Part shown: positions 43,627-52,640 of the stretch, in pieces
Numbering within the stretch: position 1 is the stretch's first letter
Layout of the letters: each line of letters begins with the position of its first letter
Assembly: GCA_015056565.1 (NCBI GenBank)
Contig: SVGB01000003.1
Coordinates: 1-64,000, forward strand
Direction: 5' to 3'
DNA length: 64,000 bases
From: Butyrivibrio sp.
GTDB taxonomy: Bacteria; Bacillota; Clostridia; Lachnospirales; Lachnospiraceae
Program-made: the position numbers and the translations under genes
The notes under the pieces: model-generated
Seen by the model: the letters and a program-made list of their open reading frames with translations, nothing else
Told to the model about the DNA's origin: nothing
Databases searched by the model: none

Positions 43627-44885
43627 CTCTTTACTATCTCAATGATCACATCCTGCTGCTCAGGCGTCATCTTGTTATCACTTGGAAGGCAAAGGCCTCT
43701 TTCAAAGATATCCATGCCTACATCAAGGATAGTTCCTTCATCAATATAGGCATTGCTTCTTGCTCTTCCGTTGCCCTGCTCTGTGATGAAAGGATTTGAG
43801 CGATAAATGGGCTGCATATGCATTGGTTTCCAGATGGGTCTTCCCTCTGCATTAAGAGCTGTTATAGCCTCAAGGATCTCTGTGGGGCAGCTCTTACCTG
43901 GCTCGGACACATATAAAACGTCTTTCTCACCCCTTACCTGTTTACACATTGCGTCCTTATCTATGATCAGGCATGAAAGCCAGAAGTTAGGCTCTGATTT
44001 CTTTTCGTCAAATGGATTCATTGAAACAGGAAGGTCTTTAAATCCCTCCTTGTACCTGTTGTAGATAGCTTTTTTCTGAGCAATGTGCTCTTCAAGATGC
44101 GGAAGCTGTCCTCTTACAACACCTGCTATGACGTTACTCATTCTGTAGTTGTAGCCAAGTTCCTCGTGCTGGTACCAGGGCGCATCTTCCCTGCTCTGGG
44201 TTGACCACTTCCTGATCTTGTCAGCATCCTCAAGGGACTGTGTCAGCAGCATTCCTCCTGCTGATCCAGTGATGATCTTATTTCCGTTAAAAGAGATAAC
44301 TCCTACATCTCCAAAAAGACCAGTCTGCTTTCCTTCGTAGGTGGCGCCAAAAGACTCAGCAGCATCCTCTACGATAAGGGCTCCGTGCTTGTCACAGATC
44401 TGCCTTATCTCGCCGATCTTGCCTGGAGTTCCGTAAAGGTGTGCAACCACAACCATCTTTACTTCAGGGTAGATCTCAAAGGCTTTCTCAAGGGCCTTGG
44501 GACTCATGTTCCAGGTATCAGCCTCAGTATCGATAAATACAGCTTCACCGCCCTCATAGGCAACAGGATTAACAGTTGCGTCAAAGGTCATGTCAGAGCA
44601 GAATACCTTTTTCCCTTCAAGGACGCCGTGGCTTGCCTTTGGCTGACCGTATAGCTTTTCACCTGCAAGCTTGATGGCAAGATGAAGAGCTGCTGTTCCT
44701 GAAGAAAGAGCTACTGCTGCCTTGCATCCGATCTTTTCTGCAACCATTTTCTCGGATTCATTTATATTTTTTCCAATCGTTGACATCCAGTTGGTGTCAT
44801 AGGCCTCCTGGATGTATTTGATCTCCTCACCGTGCATAGTTGGTGATGAAAGGTAAAGCTTTGTCTCAAAAGGTTTAATTTCCAT
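43614..44885 (-). CDS. pglE-like: PglE-like DegT/DnrJ PLP-dependent sugar aminotransferase
   Basis: A 423-residue class V sugar aminotransferase of the DegT/DnrJ/EryC1 family. YLSSPTMHGEEIKYIQEAYDT at the start, ALSSGTAALHLAIKLAG for the phosphate site, IVEDAAESFGATYEG, and FNGNKIITGSAGG with the PLP lysine are all present. With PglF it should convert UDP-4-keto-6-deoxy-GlcNAc to the UDP-4-amino sugar, using glutamate. The order PglF-PglE-(ATP-grasp)-PglC matches the bacillosamine pathway except for the missing acetyltransferase. It overlaps both neighbours. Confidence 0.9.
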   Translation of the reverse strand: MEIKPFETKLYLSSPTMHGEEIKYIQEAYDTNWMSTIGKNINESEKMVAEKIGCKAAVALSSGTAALHLAIKLAGEKLYGQPKASHGVLEGKKVFCSDMTFDATVNPVAYEGGEAVFIDTEADTWNMSPKALEKAFEIYPEVKMVVVAHLYGTPGKIGEIRQICDKHGALIVEDAAESFGATYEGKQTGLFGDVGVISFNGNKIITGSAGGMLLTQSLEDADKIRKWSTQSREDAPWYQHEELGYNYRMSNVIAGVVRGQLPHLEEHIAQKKAIYNRYKEGFKDLPVSMNPFDEKKSEPNFWLSCLIIDKDAMCKQVRGEKDVLYVSEPGKSCPTEILEAITALNAEGRPIWKPMHMQPIYRSNPFITEQGNGRARSNAYIDEGTILDVGMDIFERGLCLPSDNKMTPEQQDVIIEIVKRCFQ

Positions 44886-46812
44886 TGATATCCTCCGCGG
44901 TCTTCTGAAGGGCCTCTCTTCTCTCTCTTGTCATTGTGTATCTGTGAACATCAGGATGATAGGTTTCAACGATCTCTTTTACCATATCCCGGATCTTGGG
45001 AGATTCCTCTTTTGCAGCCTCATTTAGCTTTTCAAGCTGTGAAAAGAATCTCATCTCATCCATCTCTATTGGCTTACCTATGTGGATCATCTTGTTGGCT
45101 GTATCCTGAAGTCCCTCCTCGTCCATGAGCATCTCCTCATAGAGCTTCTCTCCAGGGCGAAGGCCTGTAAATTCAATCCTTATGTCCTCGCCAACCTTGT
45201 AGCCGGAAAGCTTTATAAGGTTCTCTGCCAGATCAAGGATCTTAACCGGTTCTCCCATATCAAGGACAAATATCTCTCCGCCCTTTGCAAAGGCTCCAGC
45301 CTGAAGCACCAGGGATACGGCTTCAGATATGGTCATAAAGTATCTGATGATGTTAGGGTCTGTTACCGTAACAGGTCCTCCGGCAGCTATCTGCTTTTTG
45401 AAAAGAGGTATAACTGAGCCGTTGGATCCTAGAACGTTACCAAATCTTACAGCCACAAACTCTGTGTCATAGTGCTTGTTAAAGGTCTGGATGATCATCT
45501 CACAGATCCTCTTGCTGGCTCCCATGATGTTTGTGGGATTAACAGCCTTGTCTGTGGATATCATTACAAACTTCTTGCAGCCATTGGTTGCAGCTGCCAT
45601 AGCGGTCTTCCAGGTACCAAATACGTTGTTCTTGATAGCTTCGTTAGGGCTGTCCTCCATAAGAGGTACATGCTTGTGAGCTGCCGCATGATAGACAATA
45701 TCTGGCTTGTATTTTTCAAAGATATTGTTGATGCGGACTGTATTTCTAACTGATGCGATCAGCACCACAAGGTCCATATCAGGGTACTTGTACTTAAGCT
45801 CCTGCTGGATCTCATAGGCGTTGTTTTCATAAATATCAACAATTATAAGGCGCTTTGGGTTGTGGCCTGCGACCTGTCTGCAAAGCTCAGAACCTATGGA
45901 TCCGCCGCCACCTGTTACAAGTATGGTCTTGCCACTTACGTACCCTGCAATGGAATCCAGATCTACAGTTATTGGATCTCTTCCAAGAAGATCCTCAACC
46001 TCCACGTCGCGAAGACGGGATACGTTTACTTCGCCATTTACAAGCTGATACATCCCGGGAAGAGAACGAAGCTTGCAGTTTGTGTTCTTACAGATATCAA
46101 GGATCTTTTTCAGTTCCTGCCTTGACACAGATGGGATTGCAACTATGATCTCATCTATATCATAAAGATCTGCGCACTCTACTATCTTGTCTCTTCCGCC
46201 AACTACGCGGATACCCTGAATATATTTGCCCCACTTGTTGGTATCATCGTCGATGATGCACTTAACAGACATAGTGGAGTAATTACTGGTGATAATATCC
46301 TTGATGATGATGTTGGCAGCCTCTCCGGCACCGATCACCATCACTGCCTTGCTGTTATTCTTGTTTACAGCCTGATTCTTTTTACTCCTGAAAAACCTGT
46401 AGGAGAATCTGCTGACAAAAATAGCTGTTATCAGGATAAAGGTGTACAGGAAATAATAGCTCTGGGGTACAGCCTGCTCATAGAATTTAAAGAACTGAAG
46501 TCCTATGGCATTGATGACACCAGAGATAACACAGGCCATAACGAGATTTTGCATCTCCCGCTCTCCTGCGTAGGCCCAGAGGCTGTCATATAGCTTAAAC
46601 AGGTAAAACACAATGAGAGTCACAATTATATTGATTGGGAGAAACGCTATTATGGAATCCAGATAGTAATCCGGAACGTTTCTGATCACAAACTCATATC
46701 TCATAAGGATTGCCACAAAGCTGGCCGCCACGATACTTACCACATCGTAGAAAATGAGTCCTGTTCTTCTATATAGTTTTGCAAAGTTAAATGGTTCTTT
46801 TTTCTTATTCAT
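44875..46812 (-). CDS. pglF-like: PglF/FlaA1/CapD-like UDP-GlcNAc 4,6-dehydratase
   Basis: A 645-residue inner-membrane protein. Four membrane spans occupy residues about 15-150. A nucleotide-binding CoA-like domain (MVIGAGEAANIIIKDI) follows, then the catalytic SDR domain with LVTGGGGSIGSELCRQ near 295 and the ISTDKAVNPTNIMGASKR active-site region near 425. These features mark the long membrane-bound UDP-GlcNAc C4,C6-dehydratases that start bacillosamine or FucNAc-type synthesis. Paired with the PglE-like gene it should make the UDP-4-amino precursor. It overlaps the polymerase gene by eight bases. Confidence 0.9.
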   Translation of the reverse strand: MNKKKEPFNFAKLYRRTGLIFYDVVSIVAASFVAILMRYEFVIRNVPDYYLDSIIAFLPINIIVTLIVFYLFKLYDSLWAYAGEREMQNLVMACVISGVINAIGLQFFKFYEQAVPQSYYFLYTFILITAIFVSRFSYRFFRSKKNQAVNKNNSKAVMVIGAGEAANIIIKDIITSNYSTMSVKCIIDDDTNKWGKYIQGIRVVGGRDKIVECADLYDIDEIIVAIPSVSRQELKKILDICKNTNCKLRSLPGMYQLVNGEVNVSRLRDVEVEDLLGRDPITVDLDSIAGYVSGKTILVTGGGGSIGSELCRQVAGHNPKRLIIVDIYENNAYEIQQELKYKYPDMDLVVLIASVRNTVRINNIFEKYKPDIVYHAAAHKHVPLMEDSPNEAIKNNVFGTWKTAMAAATNGCKKFVMISTDKAVNPTNIMGASKRICEMIIQTFNKHYDTEFVAVRFGNVLGSNGSVIPLFKKQIAAGGPVTVTDPNIIRYFMTISEAVSLVLQAGAFAKGGEIFVLDMGEPVKILDLAENLIKLSGYKVGEDIRIEFTGLRPGEKLYEEMLMDEEGLQDTANKMIHIGKPIEMDEMRFFSQLEKLNEAAKEESPKIRDMVKEIVETYHPDVHRYTMTRERREALQKTAEDINGN

Positions 46813-49432
46813 TTTCTTGTGCCTTAAACGTTAATGGAGCAATAGAGAGCATAAGTGCTACTGTCATAGGATTGCAATAATGGAATACCCACTCAGAAAT
46901 ACCTGCAACAGCAAAGCCTATTATCACCGCACAGGTCACCAAAGAGAGCATCTCTTTTTCTCTGTTGTTCTTAAAGTAAATAAGCGATGAAACAAATGCA
47001 GATATCATCGTCAGTGCAAAAAGCACACCTCCCACGATTCCGTGGTCATATGCAACCTGCAGGAATGTGTTGTGGGCATGGAGAGCTATCTCTCCAGTAG
47101 GAAGCATGGCTCCCATTTCATCGTGTCCCCACATGTTCAGCTCTGATATATAGGACTTAAAAATTGTGATACGTCCATTGGAGATCACATCCAGTGCATT
47201 GTCATAGTCAATGTAACTGGCCATCTCTTCAAGAAGCATGTGGTATTCTGCCCTTGTAAATCCTGCTGCCGCCAGAAGGTCTGATGCATCTTCTGTGGTG
47301 TTATATCCGTATATATCCTCATCGTAGTTTGGACTATTGGGGTTTTCCAGGCTGGTTTCATATGGATAACCATACATGTCATATAATGGCTCCCCAGTGC
47401 CTTTCATATCATAGTTGTTTACATCAATAGGATACTCATAGGTTCCCGCATCCATTCCCAGTATCTTGTCTTCAAAAAGATTCACAAATCTCTCAACGCA
47501 CATAAAGTTAGTGCTATCCCAGTCAGCTCCGCCTCTTACAAACTCATCTGTATCATCAATGAGATAGAATACAGGATCTGCCACAATGGTTGGAATGATC
47601 CTCTGAAGAGTAAATGCTGCAGGGAAGCATAAAACAAGAGACAGTACAAACATTCCGACGATCCTTAAGAACTGCTTCCTGTAATATGAAATAGCCACGC
47701 AGAGAACCAAAAGTGTTGAAACAATTATTGCAAGGTAAGCTGTTCTTGAAACTGTGAAGATCGCATAGGACATGATAAATCCAAAAAGCACGATCTCTTT
47801 CCATGCAATGATCACCATATCCTTGAGACTGCACCCCTTAGGAAGAGAAATGATCTTAACTGTAAGCATCACTGTTGCAACGGCACCCATAAAGGTCAGG
47901 TACTCAGCTGTAACTGTAACTGTATGGAAAAGGAATCCAAATCTTCCAAGCATATATCCTGCAAAATATCTGTGCATCAGGCTAAATACCATGGATATGC
48001 CAAAGTTCAGCATAAGTCCGCCTGAAAGGATCTTATAATAATCCTTTTTCTTGTCCCAGACAGCAAGTCTTATATACAGACAGGTAAACAAAAGAACTAA
48101 TGATATGCCCCACTGCCTGGTGTTGCGCAAAGCGATAAGAGCCACAAAAAATACAGCCAGTATTACTCCGAAAGCACTTGGGCGCACTGACACCTTTTTC
48201 TTTTTGATCGCTCCCAGAATGAGCCTTATAAAGTTGATGACCAGGACTCCGGCAAGGATAACTATGATGATCCTGCATCTAAGGACAAGATTATCAAGGT
48301 CAGCCTCTTTTTCCGTTTCAGCGATCTTGTTTACGCCGTAGTAGTATATTCCGTAAATTGAAGAAGCCAGTATCCACAGAAGATTAGGGATATTTAAAAC
48401 TTCACTTATCTTAAAGGTCAATATGATGCCAAGTAATAACCAGATGGTCATATGGGTCTCTGAAATGTAGTGGAAAATATCGTAGAGACCATTCATATAA
48501 TCTGACGCATACCAGATTCCCATGGCTATGCACAGCATGATGAGCACGTACTGTAGTCTGTCTTCATTCTTAAGGGTCTGCCAGAAAGAAACACCAATGT
48601 CGTGAGTCACAACCTTGTGGTTTATGGCATAGAAGACGATGGCTGCGGTTATGATAAGCCCCAGCTCATAAAAAGCAATGTCTAAAGGCCTTGAGTCAAA
48701 GATCTTAAGCGGGAATACCATCACCATAAGAGTGATGAAAACAATGCCGGCAACAGGGTTACCAACAACCTTAAGGACCTCTGCCACTGTATGAATGGTA
48801 TTCTTCTCAGTATTCTTTTTATAAAAAAGATCTGTCAAAAGGCAGATGAGAGCTGCAAAAGCGGCAATCCCTGCAATCCACATTAAAGAAATTGCTTTTG
48901 ATATGGGCACTCTGTAGTTATATCTTGCTGCCAGATGCTCTGTCTCAATGGCTGCATAATCCATGTAGAGCTTTCCAAGGTAGGAATCAGCGCTAACTAC
49001 AGTTTCAGTCCCCACATAATATTTGGATCTTACAGGGATCATGTTGATAGTGTAGTTCTTGCCCACCTCAGTGTTAACTTCCATGGGAACATTGACATAT
49101 CCTGGTATAGTTAAGCCTTCTGTGTCTACATAAGCCTTGAATACAGAAACCCCGTTTTCGTCAAGAAGAGCAAGACCTATATATCGGCCTCTTTCCACAT
49201 TCGATATATAAATATCTACAGAACTTAAGCGCTCATACTGACTCACAAATTCCTGCATGACTGTCTGCTGCTCATAGTGCACCTCCAGTGTATCCGAAGT
49301 CACCTCTCCGCCGCCGGTCGCCTGCCATATGTTTGAATAGAGCCTTGCAGGAAAGACAGTAAGTATTCCAATTAATGCAAAAATAAGCACTACAGCCTTG
49401 ATCGCTGTGCTTTTGCTGATAACTTTTCTCAT
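46805..49432 (-). CDS. Large Wzy/WaaL-like polymerase or ligase with external N-terminal domain
   Basis: An unusually long (875-residue) polytopic protein. A first span is followed by about 150 external residues (VHYEQQTVMQEF to SKYYVGTETVV) that look like a beta-sandwich, then about 11-12 spans. Near 650-790 there is a large acidic, Tyr/Asp-rich external loop, closed by LHAHNTFLQVAYDHGIVGG, the conserved histidine motif of O-antigen ligase/polymerase proteins. It may join repeat units or attach the finished glycan to a carrier. It begins the pgl-like operon and has its own promoter upstream. Confidence 0.75.
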   Translation of the reverse strand: MRKVISKSTAIKAVVLIFALIGILTVFPARLYSNIWQATGGGEVTSDTLEVHYEQQTVMQEFVSQYERLSSVDIYISNVERGRYIGLALLDENGVSVFKAYVDTEGLTIPGYVNVPMEVNTEVGKNYTINMIPVRSKYYVGTETVVSADSYLGKLYMDYAAIETEHLAARYNYRVPISKAISLMWIAGIAAFAALICLLTDLFYKKNTEKNTIHTVAEVLKVVGNPVAGIVFITLMVMVFPLKIFDSRPLDIAFYELGLIITAAIVFYAINHKVVTHDIGVSFWQTLKNEDRLQYVLIMLCIAMGIWYASDYMNGLYDIFHYISETHMTIWLLLGIILTFKISEVLNIPNLLWILASSIYGIYYYGVNKIAETEKEADLDNLVLRCRIIIVILAGVLVINFIRLILGAIKKKKVSVRPSAFGVILAVFFVALIALRNTRQWGISLVLLFTCLYIRLAVWDKKKDYYKILSGGLMLNFGISMVFSLMHRYFAGYMLGRFGFLFHTVTVTAEYLTFMGAVATVMLTVKIISLPKGCSLKDMVIIAWKEIVLFGFIMSYAIFTVSRTAYLAIIVSTLLVLCVAISYYRKQFLRIVGMFVLSLVLCFPAAFTLQRIIPTIVADPVFYLIDDTDEFVRGGADWDSTNFMCVERFVNLFEDKILGMDAGTYEYPIDVNNYDMKGTGEPLYDMYGYPYETSLENPNSPNYDEDIYGYNTTEDASDLLAAAGFTRAEYHMLLEEMASYIDYDNALDVISNGRITIFKSYISELNMWGHDEMGAMLPTGEIALHAHNTFLQVAYDHGIVGGVLFALTMISAFVSSLIYFKNNREKEMLSLVTCAVIIGFAVAGISEWVFHYCNPMTVALMLSIAPLTFKAQENE

Positions 49433-49449
49433 TATGATTTCCTTCTATG

Positions 49450-49465
49450 TAACTGTGCACAGTTA
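49450..49465. repeat. Perfect 16-bp palindrome in the leader of the wzy-pgl operon
   Basis: TAACTGTGCACAGTTA equals its own reverse complement. It lies 6-21 bases after the predicted start of transcription of the operon, where a repressor could block initiation or an RNA hairpin could form. Confidence 0.55.
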
Positions 49466-49477
49466 GTGCATCATAGT

Positions 49478-49506
49478 ATGATAACACACCTTAAGTTCTT
49501 AATCAA
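49478..49506 (-). promoter_or_regulatory. SigmaA promoter for the wzy-pgl operon
   Basis: On the minus strand, TTGATT (49506-49501), a 17-base spacer and TATCAT (49483-49478) lie in the 70-base gap before the large Wzy-like gene and slightly overlap the DUF6020 stop. Confidence 0.55.
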
Positions 49507-51155
49507 ACAAGTGCAGAGCCCTTGACCGCCCCACCAGTCACAGAAAGGAGCGGAAGGCAGGTCCATAGATACAGCACATATCTTATCAGGTACGTTGGAC
49601 CTAAAAGCACGGTACAGAAAGTCAGCACCATGGGAAGAAATGGCAGCACTCTTGAAAACTTCCGTTTTGAAAGCCTGTAGGCAAATACATACATGTAAAT
49701 AAACAGATACAGCCCTGGATTAAAGAACAAACGTAAAAATGTGGCATCATTCTGAAAGCTTCCAATTGAGATATATCTGTAGAACTTATCAATTGCCGGA
49801 ATAAGGCTCTTTCTCTCTCCCGGAGGCTCAACCTCATATCCAAAGTAGGAGCTCTCATCGTAGGTAAAGGAAAAAACTGTATTTCCCTTGTAGACATTGA
49901 TGATAGCCGGCGGATAGTAGTAGCCATAGCTAGTGAGCATCCAGGCATTTACACAGGCAAGGGGATGCTCTTTAAACACCTTAAGCCACACCTTCCAGAA
50001 AGCGGCGCTATCTTTTTCATAGAGCTCATTGTTAAATCCCAGCTTTACAAGATCCGACACTCTTGGTGTGTACTTATCAAGGTTTTCTTTTGGGATATAG
50101 CTCTCTATAACTGCCTTGTCTTCATCAGAAAGAGACTCACCATCGTAGGAATACACCCTTGCAAGCTGCATTATTGGCACTGTGAGCATCTCCTGATGAT
50201 GGGTGATCTCAGAGCTAAAAAGGCCTGATAAGATTCCTGATATAACAAGATATAAAACCACAGGCAGGATCAGTACTGTCGCAAGAAGGGGCTTAAGCTT
50301 TTTTCTGAAATAAATAAGTGCAAAGGGCACAAAAACCAGGTATGCATAAAAGCCGTTGTGCCTGAATAATGGCATCAGGACACATGAAAGCACGAAAAGG
50401 ACAACCTTTTTCCTGTTTCCTAAAAAGCTATCAGGATCCTCCACAAGCTCTATTAGGAAAACTGTAATAAGTAAAAGAAATCCCGAAAAAAGTCCATCTT
50501 TACAGGAGCACAGGGTGTACATGACAATTGTTGGAAACAGTCCATAAAACAAGAGCCACAGTATCCTTGCTCTTTTTGATATTGCCTTTTTCTGAAGGTA
50601 AGTCACCACGTATGCATAGATAGCTGATATAAGCAGCATCTGGATCAGCACATACACTGCTATTCCCAAATTCCAGGAGCCGCTTATCTTATGGAATAAA
50701 GCTATGGTTCCCCCAAGAAGAAGGACATGGAGAAGTGGATGATGAGTTGAAAAGCTCCTTGTCAGAACTTCATTTAGCTCCTCCTGGGCGTCATATACAA
50801 AAAAGCCAGGAAATTCCGCAAGAAATACCGGAATGCAGAGCACTACCAAAGATGCAAAGTTTATGAAAAAATCTCTTTTTGAAAACTCTTTATCGCTGCC
50901 CTTCTTTGGAACCCTCACTATGCCAAAGAGCTTGGCTCCATCCCCTGTAAGGTCATAGTTTCTCCACACATATCTTGTGTCCACTGTCACGATGATCATC
51001 AGTGCCAGCATTACAAACATTGCATTTTTGTCTGAAATATTTATTGAGTCAAAGGTTTCCAGCTGATATCCGAAGGTCAAAAAAACACCAGCCAAAATGC
51101 CAAACAAGCCTGACATAAGCCAGGCCAGTGTGTTTTCTTTATTTATTTTCATCAC
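49503..51155 (-). CDS. DUF6020-like multi-span membrane protein
   Basis: A 550-residue protein with about 11 hydrophobic spans. EFPGFFVYDAQEELNEVLTRSF and STHHPLLHVLLLGG near residues 120-150 resemble the DUF6020 family, which is frequent in Firmicutes surface-glycan loci and has a GT-C-like plan (acidic pair in the first large external loop). The function is not known. A role in adding a sugar from a polyprenyl-phosphate donor, provided by GtrB immediately upstream, is a reasonable inference. It overlaps the GtrB gene by 17 bases. Confidence 0.65.
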   Translation of the reverse strand: MMKINKENTLAWLMSGLFGILAGVFLTFGYQLETFDSINISDKNAMFVMLALMIIVTVDTRYVWRNYDLTGDGAKLFGIVRVPKKGSDKEFSKRDFFINFASLVVLCIPVFLAEFPGFFVYDAQEELNEVLTRSFSTHHPLLHVLLLGGTIALFHKISGSWNLGIAVYVLIQMLLISAIYAYVVTYLQKKAISKRARILWLLFYGLFPTIVMYTLCSCKDGLFSGFLLLITVFLIELVEDPDSFLGNRKKVVLFVLSCVLMPLFRHNGFYAYLVFVPFALIYFRKKLKPLLATVLILPVVLYLVISGILSGLFSSEITHHQEMLTVPIMQLARVYSYDGESLSDEDKAVIESYIPKENLDKYTPRVSDLVKLGFNNELYEKDSAAFWKVWLKVFKEHPLACVNAWMLTSYGYYYPPAIINVYKGNTVFSFTYDESSYFGYEVEPPGERKSLIPAIDKFYRYISIGSFQNDATFLRLFFNPGLYLFIYMYVFAYRLSKRKFSRVLPFLPMVLTFCTVLLGPTYLIRYVLYLWTCLPLLSVTGGAVKGSALV

Positions 51156-52083
51156 GAGTTGTCTCCCGGATCACGTACTGAGGATTTTTGTTCTGTGATA
51201 TGTAGAGTCTTCCAAGGTACTCACCTATCATTCCAAGCATCAGCATCAGCATTCCGCCGATGAACATGACCGCGCTCATAAGTGCAGCAAATCCCATGGG
51301 CGCTACAGGATAAACGAATTTCTTGATGACCGTATATATGCCATAAAGGAATCCAAAGAATGCAAAAACAAATCCTGAGAGTGTTGCTATACGGAGCGGC
51401 TTAATACTAAAAGCTGTAAAGCCATTGATCCACAGGCCAAAGAGCTTGGATAAGGTATATCCACTCTCGCCTACCTCTCTTCTTCTGTGTGTAACATCAA
51501 CATTGACAATATTTTTTGTGGTCCTGAGCACAAGACCTATAACGTAGGGGTAAGAGCCTTCGTACTTCACCATCTCGTCTACTACAAACTTCTTAGCAGC
51601 AAAATAGCTTGAGACATAAAGATCCTTGGGCTTACCTATCATCACACTTGCCATCCACTCATTCATGGCTGTTCCGAAATTGCGAAAGAGATTGTGTTTC
51701 TTGTGACTGTATCTTGCATAGGCTACATCTGCTCCGTTTTCGATGGCATCAATAAGCTTACCTGCCTCATTTGCAGGAGTCTGACCATCATCATCAAGAC
51801 AGATCACTATATTCCCTTTTGCAGTATTAAGTCCTGCCATAAGGGCTGAGTGCTGACCAAAGTTTTTTGCAAGATTTATACCGGTAACGATATCATTTCT
51901 TTTTTCTGCAACCTTTTTAATGGTTCCCCAGGTGTCATCGGGAGAACCGTCATTGACAAGGATTATCTCGTGGCTGTATCCACCTAAACCTGTCATGGTC
52001 TGTTCTATTTCATCAACAACCGCCTCAAGTGTATTCTCTGATCTGTAGCAGGGAATAACGAAGCTTATCATCTTCATACTCAT
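51139..52083 (-). CDS. gtrB-like: GtrB/ArnC-like undecaprenyl-phosphate glycosyltransferase (GT2)
   Basis: A 314-residue protein: a cytoplasmic GT-A domain with SFVIPCYRSENTL, LVNDGSPDDTW, NFGQHSALMAG and CLDDDGQTP, then two C-terminal membrane spans (about 230-255 and 265-290). This is the plan of GtrB, ArnC and DPM-like enzymes that make undecaprenyl-phosphate sugars for use outside the membrane. A GtrA flippase gene is 3.5 kb upstream. The nearby WecE-like and GNAT genes suggest the sugar may be an N-acetylated 4-amino-6-deoxyhexose, as ArnC handles a 4-formamido sugar. Confidence 0.87.
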   Translation of the reverse strand: MSMKMISFVIPCYRSENTLEAVVDEIEQTMTGLGGYSHEIILVNDGSPDDTWGTIKKVAEKRNDIVTGINLAKNFGQHSALMAGLNTAKGNIVICLDDDGQTPANEAGKLIDAIENGADVAYARYSHKKHNLFRNFGTAMNEWMASVMIGKPKDLYVSSYFAAKKFVVDEMVKYEGSYPYVIGLVLRTTKNIVNVDVTHRRREVGESGYTLSKLFGLWINGFTAFSIKPLRIATLSGFVFAFFGFLYGIYTVIKKFVYPVAPMGFAALMSAVMFIGGMLMLMLGMIGEYLGRLYISQNKNPQYVIRETTRDENK

Positions 52084-52094
52084 CTGATCCCTCT

Positions 52095-52628
52095 CTATTG
52101 AAACGATCTTTTCATCATTATCATATCACCTTTATAACCGTCGCTGCACTCCACGGCTGGCAGGTATTCTGTCCTTACAAAGCCGGCATTTTCATAGCTC
52201 TTTATTGCATTTACATTATAGACAAATACCCTGAGTATCAGTTCCTTAAGTGACATGGTCTTTTCAGCAAACTCAGTCATCATAAGAGCTGCCTCGTTGC
52301 CATAGCCCTTGCCCTGGGCATCGTCTTCACCAATAAACACTCCGTATTCTGCAGAGGCTTTTTCCCTGTTTATATCTCTTAAGTAGACACTTCCAACAGG
52401 TCTGTCACCATTGTCTTTTTCGCAGATGATGAACTGGATGACCCTTCCAGTATCTATCATTGTCTCTTTCCACTTTTTCTGGCCCTCTAAGTTGAACTTT
52501 TCCCTGTAGATAAAGTTCTTCTTTACGTTCTCGTTATTGCGCCACTTAACAATAAGTGGAAAATCATCCTCAGTTATTGGCCTTAACCTTATAAGGTCGC
52601 CTTCCATAAACAGATCTTTTTCGTTCAT
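52095..52628 (-). CDS. GNAT N-acetyltransferase (PseH/WecD/RimJ-like)
   Basis: A 177-residue acetyl-CoA-dependent acyltransferase. IRLRPITEDDFPLIVKWRN starts the fold, GEDDAQGKGYGNEAALMM near 110 holds the acetyl-CoA loop (Q/RxxGxG/A) and VNAIKSYENAGFV closes it. It resembles RimJ-like and PseH-like enzymes. Its position 2 kb from a WecE-like aminotransferase suggests it acetylates the 4-amino group of a dTDP- or UDP-sugar, as WecD does for Fuc4N. A general GNAT role remains possible. Confidence 0.75.
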   Translation of the reverse strand: MNEKDLFMEGDLIRLRPITEDDFPLIVKWRNNENVKKNFIYREKFNLEGQKKWKETMIDTGRVIQFIICEKDNGDRPVGSVYLRDINREKASAEYGVFIGEDDAQGKGYGNEAALMMTEFAEKTMSLKELILRVFVYNVNAIKSYENAGFVRTEYLPAVECSDGYKGDMIMMKRSFQ

Positions 52629-52640
52629 CTCTTCTCCAAT

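Noticed and set aside
42964-46812. A full Campylobacter-type N-glycosylation system
   Set aside because: PglF, PglE, PglC and PglK-like genes are present, but no PglB oligosaccharyltransferase or PglD is seen, so only the precursor part is claimed.
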